A stretch of DNA of 64,000 bases, taken from positions 5,830,105 to 5,894,104 of the forward strand of contig OX421507.1 in NCBI GenBank assembly GCA_949126835.1. The letters run 5' to 3'. Under the pieces are notes generated by a model. That model ran no database searches, was not told the DNA's origin, and saw nothing but the letters and a program-made list of their open reading frames with translations. This DNA is from Anisus vortex (lineage: Eukaryota > Mollusca > Gastropoda > Planorbidae). A program made the position numbers and the translations under genes. Positions 22,522-34,437 of the stretch are shown one piece after another; position 1 is the stretch's first letter; the number at the start of each line of letters is the position of its first letter.

Positions 22522-22876
22522 TACGTCAGTTTGTTCAGAACTTTATATTTTATATGTCAGTTTGTTCAGAACTTTATATTTTATATGTCAGTTTGTTCAG
22601 AACTTTATATTTTATATGTTAGTTTGTTCAGAACTTTATATTTTATACGTCAGTTCAGAACTTTATATTTTATATGTCAATTGGTTCAGAACTTTATATT
22701 TTATATGTCAGTTTGTTCAGAACTTTATATTTTATATGTCAGTTTGTTCAAAACTTTATATTTTATATGTCAGTTTGTTCAAAACTTTATATTTTATATG
22801 TTAGTTTGTTCAGAACTTTAAATTGTATGTGTCAGTTTCTTCAGAACTTTATATTTAGATGTCAGTTTACAAGTAT
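22522..22876. repeat. 31-bp minisatellite, right half
   Basis: Continuation of the array at 12,289-12,585, with the same TTCAGAACTTTATATTTTAT core, including one 4-bp-deleted unit and a decayed last unit ending GTTTACAAGTATCTTCA. Confidence 0.95.
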
Positions 22877-23599
22877 CTTCATTACATTGGCACATATCAA
22901 ACATATACATATTTTTTTTCTTGGCCTTTAAAAGTATAACTAATGAATCATCTCGTGTTAAAAAACACTAATAAAAACAATGTACTAATCAATTATTTTG
23001 TAATGCACTTTCAATGTTTACATTTGGTCTTGTTGGCAATTTTTCTTTGGACACATTTTTTTTTCTTGCTTAAACTTTTGCCTGGTGAAGATTGCATAAT
23101 AAGTTATCAAAATATTTTTACCTGCAGGATTTGCCTGACTGGTTCCAGCTGCTACTTATTCATCGGGATGAGGGAGGGGGTTTAACTCAAGCATATCGTC
23201 TATGTTATTTCAATCAGCAATTAGGTCAACATGACAGCTTTTCTATAAATATATATAAAACCAAAGCTAATTTTTCGAAAGGTTTACGCGTGCACTGGAT
23301 CTAGAATATCACATTTTTTTGCAGACTTGATATTGCATTTTAATGACTTCACCTGTGGATATCTTAGTTTAAATTACCTGATAGATATCATCTGCGCTGG
23401 ATTTAATCGAAGGGAGAAGGGGATTGGACGTGTGTATGTGGTTTGTCAGCCTACGTGCGTCCGTCAGTAAAAAAGTTATAGTGTTGTCAATGAGTGCGTT
23501 TATGTTTACGTCAAGGCACGCATTGGTGAGTATGCGGTGCGCATTGTTTCGAGGTTGAGTTGGCAAGATCATATCTCCTCAACTCTAAGGGATCTCCAC
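22877..23599. other. Mostly non-coding; weak minus-strand exon candidate
   Basis: No recognised gene. A 67-codon minus-strand ORF at 23,369-23,572 is followed in frame by CAG|GTAATT, which could be a splice donor, and preceded by a GAG that could serve as a poor acceptor. The peptide (contains NAHRILTNACLDVNINALID) matches no family I know. Confidence 0.3.
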
Positions 23600-23885
23600 T
23601 GGCCCCGGCGATAAAGCGAAAAAAAAATGTCTCTTACGTACGGATGCATAAACGGCACTGCTCCTTCCTATCTTCGAGAACTTATATAAAAAAAGAGCCA
23701 TCAAGTTAATCCTTAAAACTCCCAGTGTGGCTGGACACAAAAGCAGTACCCAGGAATGCGCTCATTTGAATCTATTCTTTATCTTTATGGAACCGTTTAT
23801 CCCAGACACTGAGAGAATCTGAGACAAGAGAGTCTTTTGAAAAGAACTTAAGGACCACCTCCCCATTCCGGTCGATCAAATTTGT
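23600..23885 (+). mobile_element. L2-like LINE C-terminal fragment
   Basis: Decayed coding traces: GTAPSYLRELI-like, then KKRAIKLILKTP-like, then GAGAGAATCTGAGACAAGAG and AACTTAAGGACCACCT. These resemble the end of an L2-type ORF2 (compare 27.6 kb). Several frame breaks. Confidence 0.55.
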
Positions 23886-23889
23886 TTCA

Positions 23890-24112
23890 TTTGTGAAGCA
23901 GCGGGGTATACTACGAGATTGTATGGTCAATCCCCAATGTCCTGCCACCTTTACTTTTCCCTTAATAAAGTTAGGTGCCTATTAGAGATGGGCTAGACAC
24001 CCTCCAGACCCGGAAACAAAATGTAGCCTTCACTAGGATTCGAACCCAGGACCTTCGGTTACATTCGGTACGCCAGCAGAACGCGCTGCCACTCCCACAC
24101 TCGGAGAGGCTT
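23890..24112 (-). mobile_element. tRNA-derived SINE
   Basis: Antisense copy: GTGAAGCAGCGGGGTATACT body, TCAGGTGCC-type block, then AGGATTCGAACCCAGGACCT (box B on the minus strand). Confidence 0.75.
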
Positions 24113-24356
24113 ATAAGCAAATATAATCTCTCAATGCCATCTTTGTAGGTCAATGTCACGCAAACGTCTTCGTTGCACCTGGCTTCTCATGTCTGCAAAT
24201 CACCAAGCCGGCGTGTCTGTTAGAGTCCATCAACAGCTTTACGTTTTGTGAAAGTTTTCGACTTATCATGTCTTTCAATCTGACGAGTTTATTTGAAGAG
24301 GATTAATTTATACGTCATCGTATGTAGTGGGTTTTTATGCATTAGTAGGAGAGAAA

Positions 24357-24418
24357 AATGGCAATGTTTAGCATTGCTTCCTAATGTTAATGTTTAGCAT
24401 TGCTTCCTAACGTTAATG
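24357..24418. repeat. Short tandem duplication
   Basis: AATGTTTAGCATTGCTTCCTAA(T/C)GTTAATG unit present twice in a row (about 26 bp). Confidence 0.8.
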
Positions 24419-24594
24419 ATTACATCTGGATAACATTTGATTACATTAAATTCTTAGCATTTAGACATTTCGACTCAAAAATAATAACTAGAGATTGGGA
24501 GGAGGGGAGGGGGAGGGGATGAAATCAAAGCCACCATTGCCCCTCCCCCATCCCATATCTCTTTCTCACTTAATTGGTTGGCTCTCTTTCGTCT

Positions 24595-24702
24595 AACTAT
24601 CTATCTATATATCTATCTATCTATCTATCTATCTACCTGTCTGTCTGTCTGACTATCTGTCTAACTGCCTATCTATCGAGCGATCTATGAGTCCTTCTAT
24701 CC

Positions 24703-24734
<32 letters not shown>

Positions 24735-24836
24735 GTCTGTCTTTCTGTCTATCTATCTATCTATCCATTTATATACATGTCTATATAAATCTATTTCTAT
24801 TTAATTATATCTCTATATTTCTCTCTCTCTTTCTCC

Positions 24837-24878
<42 letters not shown>

Positions 24879-24880
24879 TA
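24595..24880. repeat. CTAT/CTGT microsatellite followed by TA repeat
   Basis: Imperfect CTAT tetranucleotides with CTGT interruptions to about 24,770, then CT-rich sequence and a TA run at about 24,843-24,876. Confidence 0.95.
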
Positions 24881-25639
24881 TTTTAAAATCTATCTTATAT
24901 TTTGTATTATATTTATATTTGCTTTATATAAAGATGTAATTATATATAACTGAATTATATGTTTAAACAATCAAATGTGCGCTCCATTGACACAATTAGT
25001 CACGGACCATGCATCAATTGTTAGCCTTTAACCCCCCCCGTTACTAACCTTTAACCTTTAACCCCCCCCCCCCCCCCCCCGTTACAACATTTTAAAACAC
25101 AGAAATAAAACCCCACACCAATCTCAATAAGCGCTCTTTTATAAAATGCGCCGCACTTATCTATACAAGGGGATGTTTCTCGCCTCTATCTATTTTTATA
25201 CATTTTTATAAAGTTCAATCGGGAATTTCCGGAAATAACCCACGCCCCCACCAGCCATCCCACGCAGTATTAAATTTCGAAATTAAACAAACCAAAAAAA
25301 AAAAGATACTGATAAAATGTTCGCGATTGTTGCTATAAAAATAAAAAGTCCAAAGTTTGTTTATGTTTTTTGTTTTGCTTAGGTAAACGTTTCAATAAAA
25401 AAAAAAAACACACAGAAAATTGCCGTCCATCTTCATTTCAGCTGTCGAGCCTTTGAATGTGTAAATAAATCAACTACTTGAAACAGAATAGGTTGGAGAA
25501 AAATAAAAATAGTTCAACGAGCTTCAAAATTGTTTCGACGGCGTGAGTGTTTATTAAAGTGTTGAGAAGTGTTAGGGTTGAAGAGAAACGCTGTGAGACG
25601 AAAATAGGCAGACGATATCTGATCTAATATTATGTTACA
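24881..25639. other. No gene seen
   Basis: AT-rich. Contains two CCTTTAACC-C(n) units with a C-run of about 20 near 25,061-25,080. Confidence 0.5.
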
Positions 25640-25845
25640 CACGCTTCTTCATTACAGGAGATTATTGCGTCCTACTGCGTATTCGTGGGTGTTTGGGTCT
25701 ATAGTCTTGCAGTTTGATTAGTGTTTTAAATGATGTTAAGTTAATGGTTTTTATTTGATCTGTTCAGGCAACCCATTCTATGCCCAGATGCCGCTCGGGA
25801 AAGAAAGAGTACTTACCGGTATATGCATTTATTCTTGGATTTGTC
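25635..25845 (-). mobile_element. LINE 3'-end fragment (family A)
   Basis: Antisense copy: ATTGCGTCCTACTGCGTATT, CAGGCAACCCATTCTATGCC, CGGGAAAGAAAGAGTACTTA. Confidence 0.75.
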
Positions 25846-25971
25846 TGAGCATTGTAAAAGAGTGTTATTGTTGATTAAAACATAATAATAAAGAGATTTG
25901 TTTTTTTTTAGAATGATTTCTTGATGTTACAGCCAGGAGCACTAGGAGGGATAAAGGTCTTGTTGAAGCCG

Positions 25972-26060
25972 ACGTAACAATGAACAATATACATTTGCCA
26001 CCTTGTTACATAGATACGATAAAGGCAGTCAAAAAAGCCTAATATATAAACTAGTACAAG
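25972..26060 (-). repeat. Dispersed repeat shared with 7.2 kb
   Basis: GAACAATATACATTTGCCAC and GATACGATAAAGGCAGTCAA match the block at 7168-7245. It looks like an antisense LINE tail; the family is unknown. Confidence 0.5.
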
Positions 26061-27619
26061 TCATAATATAAAGATAAAATAATACTAAGATAAAAAAAAA
26101 GAAAGAAAAAGAACAGAAAAAAAAAAGAAACGTAGCAAAGTGAATCTCCTAGGATCCAGGCCCCAGGCCCCAATTACGTAAATAAAAAACTAATTATATT
26201 AAATGTCAAGCTAATGATATTGGGACAAGAGAATGGATTCGCTTTGGGGCTCATAAATCTGTAGGCAATGGCAAGTTTTTTTTTAATAATATGTTCTGAT
26301 CAAAGATATTTTTCGAATCGATAATAAGCCACAGTGTAACATAATATAATTAATTAAGTTAATATTGAAAAAAAAGAGGTAAAATTTAATAGGTCAGCTA
26401 TGGACATAGAATCAGAAACCAGTGTTACGTTTTGATGGAAATTTTAAAAGAAAATTATCCAGGATTGAGAACTTTTGCGGTATATATGTTGTGGTTAAAC
26501 AACCAATGGGATTGATGGGCAGTAAATTCATGACATTCATGTCAGAACATTTGATACATGTGGCATTTTCACGTGTCTCCGTGGATTGCGTGGCCAGCAC
26601 AATGCCCTGACACTTTTACTCAACTAAACTAATATCAGATAATACGAATAAGTCTTTGTATTATTTTCAATCAATTTTTGGGGGAGTAAGGGTTATGGAA
26701 AGAGCTCTTAAAGGGGAATCGATCTTTTGATTAATTTTTTTCTATACCATTTCTACGTAACAATTTATCAAGAATATATTATGATCAATATTCTTTTCAC
26801 TAATTTATGTTTTATATTGAACAAATATCTTCTCAAATAACTGATAATACCACTCTTAGAATATTTTTAGTGTGTATAAATATACGATTGTGTGTGTGTG
26901 TATGTGTTGTGTGTATGTGTTGTGTGTGTGTGGAGTGTATTTGTAAGTATGTCTGTATGCAATTGTGTGTTCGCGCCTGTGTGAACAGAAATGTTATGAT
27001 ACGTAATGACAAAACAGTAAAGTTTATTTCTAATACAAGCCATGGTCATATCCGACGCGTATCAATATTAAACAAAATAATAAAAACAATATTCATATTA
27101 GAATGTTATTTAATATTTGTTTTTCAGCTATACGTAAAACACAATTTAAAACACGTTTGGAAGCGAACCCATTAAATTAAATTACACACACACACACACA
27201 CACACACGCATAAACACAGACAAACACACAGATACACACACACACATACTCACACATAATATTGTAAACATTGAAAATGGGGGCAAAAATGTCATTCATA
27301 ACTCATAACAGAAAAGTATAACTCTTTTAAGCGCATTCTTTATTGAATGCATCTGACTGCATGTAAATACGAGTACGCCATCTTTAATGTACTTGTCTTG
27401 TATCATACATCATGCACTAATGTATTTGTGTTGTATCATACATCATGCAATGTGTTTGAATAGGAAAAAAAAGAAAATATTATTGTCGAAGCTTTATGAA
27501 AGAAAGATGAAAAATAAATTGTTCTTTCTTTTCCTCTAGCACTGCAGCCTTGTCTAATGCGTGCTTTTTGAAATGGTGGCAGAAGAAGTGGAATGATATT
27601 GATATATATCATAAATATT
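26061..27619. other. Non-coding with GT/CA microsatellites
   Basis: No gene supported. Contains a TG repeat at about 26,890-26,935, a CA repeat at about 27,184-27,255 and a weak SINE body trace (TGGATTGCGTGGCCAGCACA) near 26,582. Confidence 0.6.
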
Positions 27620-27912
27620 ATTAAAGTGTCGACTTCTATACGGAACAGCTTGCCTCAGACACTGAGCGAATCTGAGACAAAATAGAGCTTAAAAGACCTT
27701 AGTCTTTGGCTAGTGTCTTTGGCTAGTGTCTTTGGCTAGTGTCTTTGGCTAGTGTCTTTGGCTAGTGTCTTTGGCTAGTGTTTTTGGCTAGTGGCTGTGT
27801 GTCTTACATACCAATACAACTGCCACTGCAATTTATTCCAAGAGCGCACTGAGCATACTAAATTTTATAGCATGGATAGAAGCGCTATATAAATTACCAT
27901 ATTATTATTATT
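27620..27912 (+). mobile_element. L2-like LINE 3' end with internal 13-bp expansion
   Basis: Begins with C-terminal coding traces (TCAGACACTGAGCGAATCTG). It then carries about seven tandem copies of a 13-bp unit GTGTCTTTGGCTA (27,702-27,795) and ends GAAGCGCTATATAAATTACC plus a TTA tail, like the LINE at 22.5 kb. Confidence 0.7.
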
Positions 27913-27959
27913 TTACATGGACAAGATTTTTATGTTTCATAAGTTTCCATGGCAACGGC

Positions 27960-28125
27960 TAACAGCCTGAATTGTGTGCCCAGCCGTCTGCAATTTAACA
28001 TCAGAGCTGAGTAGACTTGGGAAGAGGGGGCATCCTCCAGACACGATATTGTACAAAAAAAACTGGCTTCAACCTAGATTCGAACCCGGAACTTTCGGAT
28101 ATTCTGAGCGCTCTGCCCCACCATT
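27960..28125 (-). mobile_element. tRNA-derived SINE, diverged
   Basis: Shows AGAGCTGAGTAGACTTGGGA, then CCTAGATTCGAACCCGGAAC (box B on the minus strand) and GAGCGCTCTGCCCCACC. Confidence 0.65.
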
Positions 28126-29754
28126 TGCTTTTATTCTAGACGTAAAAATTTTTAAGGCTTTTAGAATTCATTGTATAAGCATTAAAAAGGGAAGTGGTAA
28201 TGATTAATTCCATGCCTTGTTTATAAAGGATTAGCCTATGTTGAATAAAAACACACTTAAAAAATGGCGCAGCTGTACAAGCGAAATGAATACGTTTGTT
28301 ATAGCGTTAATTTAATCAGCAGAAAGTGGCAAAGATAATATTTTTTAACTTTAATATACGTAATAATAAATTCTCATTCACTCTGCTTCAACCGTTTCAA
28401 GATAACGTTATTGTTCAAAAGAACTAATTAAAACGTGAATAGTGGATTTAAAGGTAACATTGAGCTAGAAATGGAGAAACAAAATGTTTAAATAAGAACG
28501 TTAACAACAATACGTGGTAACTAATACAAAGATATATAACTAGAACAACAACCGAAGTTTAGCGTAATGAATGTGTTTTAAAGTGTTGTGGTTTTTATGA
28601 ACTAAATATCTTATAAGTTTACAGTGTTGCCAGGTTTCCGGTTTTGTGCCGGTCAGTGAAGTATTTCAGTAAAAGTGACCGATATACAATACACAAAAGA
28701 AAACTTTTATATACCGGACATGTATAACTTATATTATACCCAATTTACTCATGGGCAGAAGGGGGAAAATGGGCAGTTCACCGTTTTTATCTGAATACAT
28801 CATACATATATACTTTGAGAGATAAATAGATAGATGGATTAATTGAAAGTGAATGAAATAAAAGACGAAGATTTAACCAATCATCACATCTAGTAGTCTA
28901 TAGACTGTGTCTACTTACCCAGAGCGTGACACGATAATAGACTCGCTGACAACCACGCACAAATATAATCCTTGAACTCCAAAATGTCTAAAGACACATT
29001 TATTATCGAAGTCCTAGAAATAAACTCATCCACCTACACTAGTCAACTTTGCAGACGTTCTGTATATTATATAAGCGTTTTTCTATTATTTTTTTTAACA
29101 ATCATAAGATATTTAAAAAAAAAATCCCAGTCAAAGAAACGCCACATAAAAATCAAAAATAGTTTTTATTGCCAACTTTTTTTAACAATACTATCAGATC
29201 TCTCCTCTTTTTTTTAACACAACTTCTGACTCTAACTGCTATAATTAAAAGTAAAAGACACAATTCGTTCACATTCAAAGATAAGTTTATTGTGATTGTT
29301 TATTCTAGTGTTTTAAGACGTGTTATTTTCGTATTTTTAATGTCGAGGGTCTGTCTAGATTAACCGCCAAACTATGCAATTTTTGTATTTTTACATTCAT
29401 TAGTTCAAATTTCGATAAGCTCCCTTACAGTGTGAGTGGTAGCTGCGTGGGAGAAGACGAGACAGGCTCGCGATCCAGGCTAGTTAGTTGGCGAGAGGTC
29501 GAACAGGGAAGCGTGTACAGGGATGGGGAGGCGGGAATTTGTTTTGTTGTTTTTTATCCCAAGAGGTGGAGGTGTAGATAAGATTGGGTTGTCCTTTGGT
29601 AACATATCGAACATAACATTTTTGCACTCACCTTCTTTCCATATCAAATAACGCCCAGAGCTATTACATTATTATATATCTGAAGATCTGAACATGGATT
29701 TAGCAGCTAAGTGTAAATACTGAAACACTTGCCATCTCTAGCATTACAACATTA
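28126..29754. other. No gene seen
   Basis: Long AT-rich stretch. The 81-codon ORF at 28,972-29,217 is Ser/Thr/Phe-rich and reads into poly-T and poly-A runs, with no domain. Nothing else is supported. Confidence 0.5.
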
Positions 29755-29940
29755 TTTCCGAGTGGCATCCCGGCACGGAATGGGTTACCTGAACAGACCA
29801 GGAAAACAAGCCGCTTAAACAGCATTTTAAAAACCTAAACGAAATGCTAGACTAGACTCAAACCAGGGATACGTTTAAATAATCGTCTGCAATGAAGAAA
29901 CGTCTGCAGCAGAAAATATAAGATCATTAATTAGATCTAT
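29755..29940 (+). mobile_element. LINE 3'-end fragment (family A)
   Basis: Sense copy: CCGAGTGGCATCCCGGCACG, GACCAGGAAAACAAGC, AACGTCTGCAGCAGAAAATATAAGATC at the 3' end. Confidence 0.7.
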
Positions 29941-29984
29941 ACTAAAAAATATAGAAAAAACTTTACGGAATCATCACAAAAACA

Positions 29985-30100
29985 TATGAAAAAAATCTAG
30001 ACCAAAATTGGAACAGAGCTGCAGGGAAAAATATAAGTGAGTATTTACTACTAACTTGCGAAACACTAATAGTTGAATTACTAAACCTAGATACAGTTGA
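29985..30100 (+). mobile_element. LINE reverse transcriptase fragment (family A)
   Basis: AAATTGGAACAGAGCTGCAG and GAATTACTAAACCTAGATAC correspond to the C-terminal reverse transcriptase stretch also seen at 63.8 and 11.2 kb. It is cut at its end by the hAT MITE that starts at 30,102. Confidence 0.6.
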
Positions 30101-30101
30101 G

Positions 30102-30298
30102 CAGGGGTCGGCAACCTTTTGATAATGGTGTGCTGAAGCAGGATTTCTAACTCAGTCAGTGTGCCAACAGCTCAATAGTCATTATGCTCTAGCACTCTGT
30201 ATCTTGTTGAAGAGACTTTTTAGGTGGTCTTCCGTGTGCTATTGAAAATCACTCTGCTTGCCAAGACTGGCACGCGTTCCGTAGGTTGCCGATCCCTG
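30102..30298. mobile_element. hAT MITE
   Basis: CAGGGGTCGGCAACC at the left, GGTTGCCGATCCCTG at the right, with GGCACGC blocks. No clear target duplication is seen. Confidence 0.85.
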
Positions 30299-30599
30299 CC
30301 CTGATCTAGCCACGATAAAAACAGATGACGTTCCTAAACAGCTTCCGTCAAGATTTTCCCGCAAAAATGATACATTTTGATGCCCACTATTTTTGACTGT
30401 TTTATATTCAATTTGCTGAAGTTTAAAATCGTCAATATCTCTCCAATAAAGAAGAAAACAATCGAGACATAATTAGGTAATAGTTAGATCAAGTAAGTAA
30501 GTATTCGATACGGTATGAAAACATTGTTCCGTGAATTTGAAAATCTTGCCTATCTTATAAGTTTTACAGACGTTCCTTCTAGATAGAAGATTATTACGT

Positions 30600-30720
30600 C
30601 CACTAGGCCTAAAACTCCTGCAGGGCGGCAGGGATCGGTTGGCGGCAGGGATAGAAACCGCGACGTGTCGGTTGACAGTCCGGTGAACTAACCGCAGGAC
30701 CATCCCCGGCCTCACTTTTG
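30600..30720 (-). mobile_element. tRNA-related SINE head, second family
   Basis: On the minus strand: GATGGTCCTGCGGTTAGTTC then ACCGGACTGTC and CGCGGTTTCTATCCCTGCCG, resembling A and B boxes. It differs from the main SINE family. Related traces (CACCGGACTGTC) occur inside the hAT elements at 49.3 and 59.9 kb. Confidence 0.45.
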
Positions 30721-30724
30721 ATAG

Positions 30725-31290
30725 AAAACTCCGTTTCGATTGCTTCCGTGTTTTTCTCAAAAACCTCATCTATCTTCAATATATATTGATCTGGAAAAAA
30801 AACAACTTAAATTAGGGAAGTATTTAAATATTTTGAATTTGATTTCATGGGGAAATATGTGTCTAGTTTCAACGCAAATCCATTCCAGTGACCGAACAGT
30901 GTTAAGTGCAGTTTGTACCTGTCCTTGTAAATCCATATTAAACTTTATTGAAATTTGTCGCCATGTCATTCAGGCACACAAGCTTCAAAAGCCAGTTCTC
31001 CTTAATCCATTCCGAAAAATGTAGGGCTTTTTTTTTCAGCAAGAAACACCTTTAACTGTTTTCAGACAAGAAACGAATCTATTCAAGACTTTACGTTTAA
31101 GGCAGTGAACACTATGTACAACAGATGATCTTCATGTTATTCAGTAGAACATGCTTGTAGAGTAGACTCGAATTGCCTGTAAATCAATAAAGGGTTAGAA
31201 ACTAAAAAATCTTAACAATAGATTCAATCACAGATCGCAAAGTCCAACGATCATGTCTTCGCACACTAACTTTCCTGAACTTTAACACCC
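30725..31290 (-). mobile_element. hAT transposase remnant (GTF2IRD2/ZBED5-like)
   Basis: The minus strand contains KIDEVFEKNTEAIETEF, aligning with KIDERFQKYIEALNAEIS in the element at 54,987-56,232. Frame breaks abound. The element continues past the inserted hAT into 33,545-33,700. Confidence 0.55.
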
Positions 31291-31298
31291 GACGTCCA

Positions 31299-33536
31299 CA
31301 GGGCCGGCTTATCCATATAGGCGAACTAGGCGGCTGCCTAGGGCGCAAAATTTTGGGGTGCGCAAAATTGAGGATTTTTTTTAATTTGGGGATTTAAAAA
31401 TATAAACTAAAAGCTTATTAAAGTTTAGTACTTCTGCGTGCTACTAGAATAGGCAGATGAATCTCTAGGTAATGAAAGGCGAAGAGAAGTATATTTAAGT
31501 TGTAGAAAATAGGAGAGTATACCGTAACAGTACTTAGGTTTGTAACCTCGCTGTGCTTAGCGGAGTGCAAAAGGGCAACCCATAACTTCCTCCTGCCACA
31601 CCCTGGATGCGATGCGGCGGCGTAATATCATAGTGAAGTGACGTGACCGTGTCCTTCAAGTCAGTTCTTGAATCGTAAGTCGTGGGGGCTCTTGGTTGTT
31701 TTCATTGGCAATGCAGTTGTTTTCGTGCATTTTCAGACTGTTAATTACGAAAACGAGTACATTAAATCCCCTAAGTGGCACAAGATGGTCCAGTCGAATT
31801 GATGCACTAACACCTCTGCGCTACCAGTTATCTCATGTTTGTGATGCTTTGGAAGAGATTTCTGAAGACACTAATGGGCCGTATTGCTGCTAAGAGTTAA
31901 CACCCTTGCCCCTTTTACAAGTCAGTCATATAAGTTTGACTTGTAAAAGGGGCAAGGGTGTTAACTCTCAGCAGCATTACGGCCCATTGGATCTAGTGGC
32001 AGTATTGCGAAAGTAGAAGCTCTTGGGTTACGTAAAGATATCTCATACTTCAAGTTTATTGTTGCACTAGTCACATAGCACAAAATTTTGTTTGAAGTAA
32101 ACATAACTAGTAAGATACTGCAAGAAAAGGACTTGAGTCTCCAGAGAGCAATTGGTCACCTAAAAAAAAACGAGTTTTTGGTTACATCTAGAAGTGATTT
32201 AGAGTTCAATAGAGTTCTGGTTGAGGCTAATGCAGTAGTATGGAATAGAACCAGTATTTGAGAAATAGAAGATCCGAATTTAAAAAAATAAGAACATGGT
32301 TGATTACGAATCAACAGATGAATATGTAAATATTGCAGGTAACCCCTCAGAAAGTTTCAAAATCCACTTTTTTTTTTTTTGCTGCTTTAGACACAGCTGT
32401 TAATGCGATAAAATAAAGATTCTCTTAGTTAAATAAAGTATCTGGTGTCTTTGGATTTTCGTACAACATTCATGACCTTGAAAACAAGACTACATTAGAG
32501 GTTAAGTCGATGTGCAAAAACTTGGAAAAAGCATTAACAATTGAAAAAGATGAGGGTTTGAATGAATCTGACATTGCTGCTGTACGACAGTGTTCTGAAT
32601 TAAGAGCAATTTCTCATCATCTTCATGACTCAGTATCAAACACTGAAAAAGTCCTAAACTACATTTACCAACAGAATCTTGAAAATGGATTTCCTAACAT
32701 TTGTGTAGCCCTTCGTATTTTGCTTACGTTGCCACTTTCCGTAGATAGTGCTGAACTAAGTTTTTCAAAACTTAAACTAATTTAAAACTATCTGCGTAGT
32801 ACAATGTGTCAGGAGAGACTTGCCGGTATGGCGACAATTTCTATTGAAAGTGAGATAGCAAGACAGACTCAAAAGCCCTCATTCAAGAATTTGCTAAGCA
32901 GAAAGAAAGAAAAGCACCATTAAGGTTTTAGTCTTTAGGAGTATAAATAGCCTACTGGTAATCAGTATTTAAAAGTGACTTTTGGACCGTAGTTAAGAAA
33001 ACAATAATCCAATATCAAACAATATCAAGTAGTATTTGTGTATTTTTAAAGTGTCTTATCTTCTTATACATTACAGACGCTCCTTCTATAAATAACATTA
33101 TTGCGTCCTACGCCCATCCGTGGTCCGAGTCTAGTCTTGCATTTTTGTTACAAAAACTGAAACAAATATCTATAATCTAACCGTGAGTTTCGGTTTGTTA
33201 TTAAGAGAACTGTACACAATGCAGGTATAAAACCTATAAACCCATAATATATCTTATGTAAAACTGTGTGTTAAGTAACTTTTCTAATAATAATTTAGAT
33301 TTCTAATTATTAATCTATAATGCAAAGCCATTGTTACTTTTCATTCAACTGTTTTATTTACATTTCACAGTCATCAATCAAAGTTTCTAAACTAATATTC
33401 TTTGATGGGCTATAAAAATTATTAACAAAAACCTAATTTCGAAGTTCCATACCCGTCAGACCCAGCCGAAGGCACTTCAATGGGGGCGCAGAATTTGTTT
33501 TTGCCTAGGGCGCCAAAAACCCTAGAGCCGGCACTG
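31299..33536 (+). mobile_element. hAT transposon with ZMYM1-type transposase remnant
   Basis: A 2.24-kb element. Ends are CAGGGCCGGCTTATCC on the left and the complement of CAGTGCCGGCTCTAGG on the right. A perfect 8-bp target duplication GACGTCCA flanks it (31,291-31,298; 33,537-33,544). Plus-strand coding remnants: LNPLSGTRWSSRIDALTPLR near 31,760-31,830, and the hAT C-terminal dimerisation segment (PNICVALRILLTLPLSV, AELSFSKLKLI) at 32,690-32,784 followed by an in-frame stop. It also holds an antisense family-A LINE fragment at 33,055-33,150 and a long palindrome at 31,873-31,988. The transposase is clearly broken. Confidence 0.85.
31873..31988. repeat. 52-bp inverted repeat with 12-nt loop
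   Basis: Left arm 31,873-31,924, loop 31,925-31,936, right arm 31,937-31,988; two mismatches in 52. The arms contain GAGTTAACACCCTTGCCCC and its complement. It lies inside the hAT coding remnant, just after the segment homologous to DALEEISEDT. Confidence 0.95.
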
Positions 33537-33544
33537 GACGTCCA

Positions 33545-33710
33545 ACGTGATTTTCGTGAAGTCTGACAAGCAGCAGCCATTAATTAAGCTGACTCACGTT
33601 CTTTTAACTTGCATTAATTAAAAACAAATCTCCTTTTTTTAAGTCTTAAGCGTGCCATTGAAAATGGCTCTGTGTGCCAAGTTTGTGGAACAGCAACAGG
33701 TGGTCCAACT
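33545..33710 (-). mobile_element. hAT fragment, terminal part
   Basis: CCATTAATTAAGCTGACTCA and GCGTGCCATTGAAAATGGCT match the right-hand 150 bp of the element at 54,987-56,232. This is the same older element whose other part precedes 31,291. Confidence 0.6.
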
Positions 33711-33817
33711 TTACTCAAGGGGCTTAACTATGTAAAACGTAATATTTTTATAAAATAGTTTGATTATTGGCCCTTTGTGTAGAGTGTGGACTTTTGTCTT
33801 AACTTGGTCCATTATAA

Positions 33818-33818
33818 C

Positions 33819-33886
<68 letters not shown>
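33818..33886. repeat. TA microsatellite
   Basis: About 34 uninterrupted TA dinucleotides. Confidence 0.95.
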
Positions 33887-33887
<1 letters not shown>

Positions 33888-34437
33888 GTGTCAATGGGAT
33901 TCTTGTCTTTTGTCAGATGTGACAAATTTATTTGACTTTATTTGACATACTATTATTATTATACTATCAGGAGTGCGTGCCGACTTCCTCACTCTCTTTC
34001 TCTAAAACAATGAATCGAGGAAGGCGAGTTTCTGGCAAGCGATTTAATATGTACTTATAATACAACACAATTCAACATACATCGATTCACCTCCTGTTCT
34101 CCACATATGCACTCAAGTGAGATCAACGTCCACTTCTATATATTTAATGAACACTATCTATCGGTCCTGACTTCGACCTTGTTTCCTTCTGTCTCTTACA
34201 GTATAGAGCTCGAGACAAGAGCGAAGGTAGTCGGGGGCTTCTTCTTCTATTAGCCAGTGTATAGAGCTGTTTGCTTTTTTGCAGTCAATGCCATACAAAC
34301 ATATTTACAAGTCTTTTTGTCGGCTTAAAACAATTTTCTGTGTGAGAAAATCTGTTCACATATTATATAAGTTGACCCAAAAGCTAAAAGTAGAGCGAAT
34401 TCAATAAATGAACAATTCAGGGAGGTATATCCAGCAG
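33887..34437. other. No gene seen
   Basis: Single-copy-looking AT-rich DNA with no supported feature. Confidence 0.5.
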
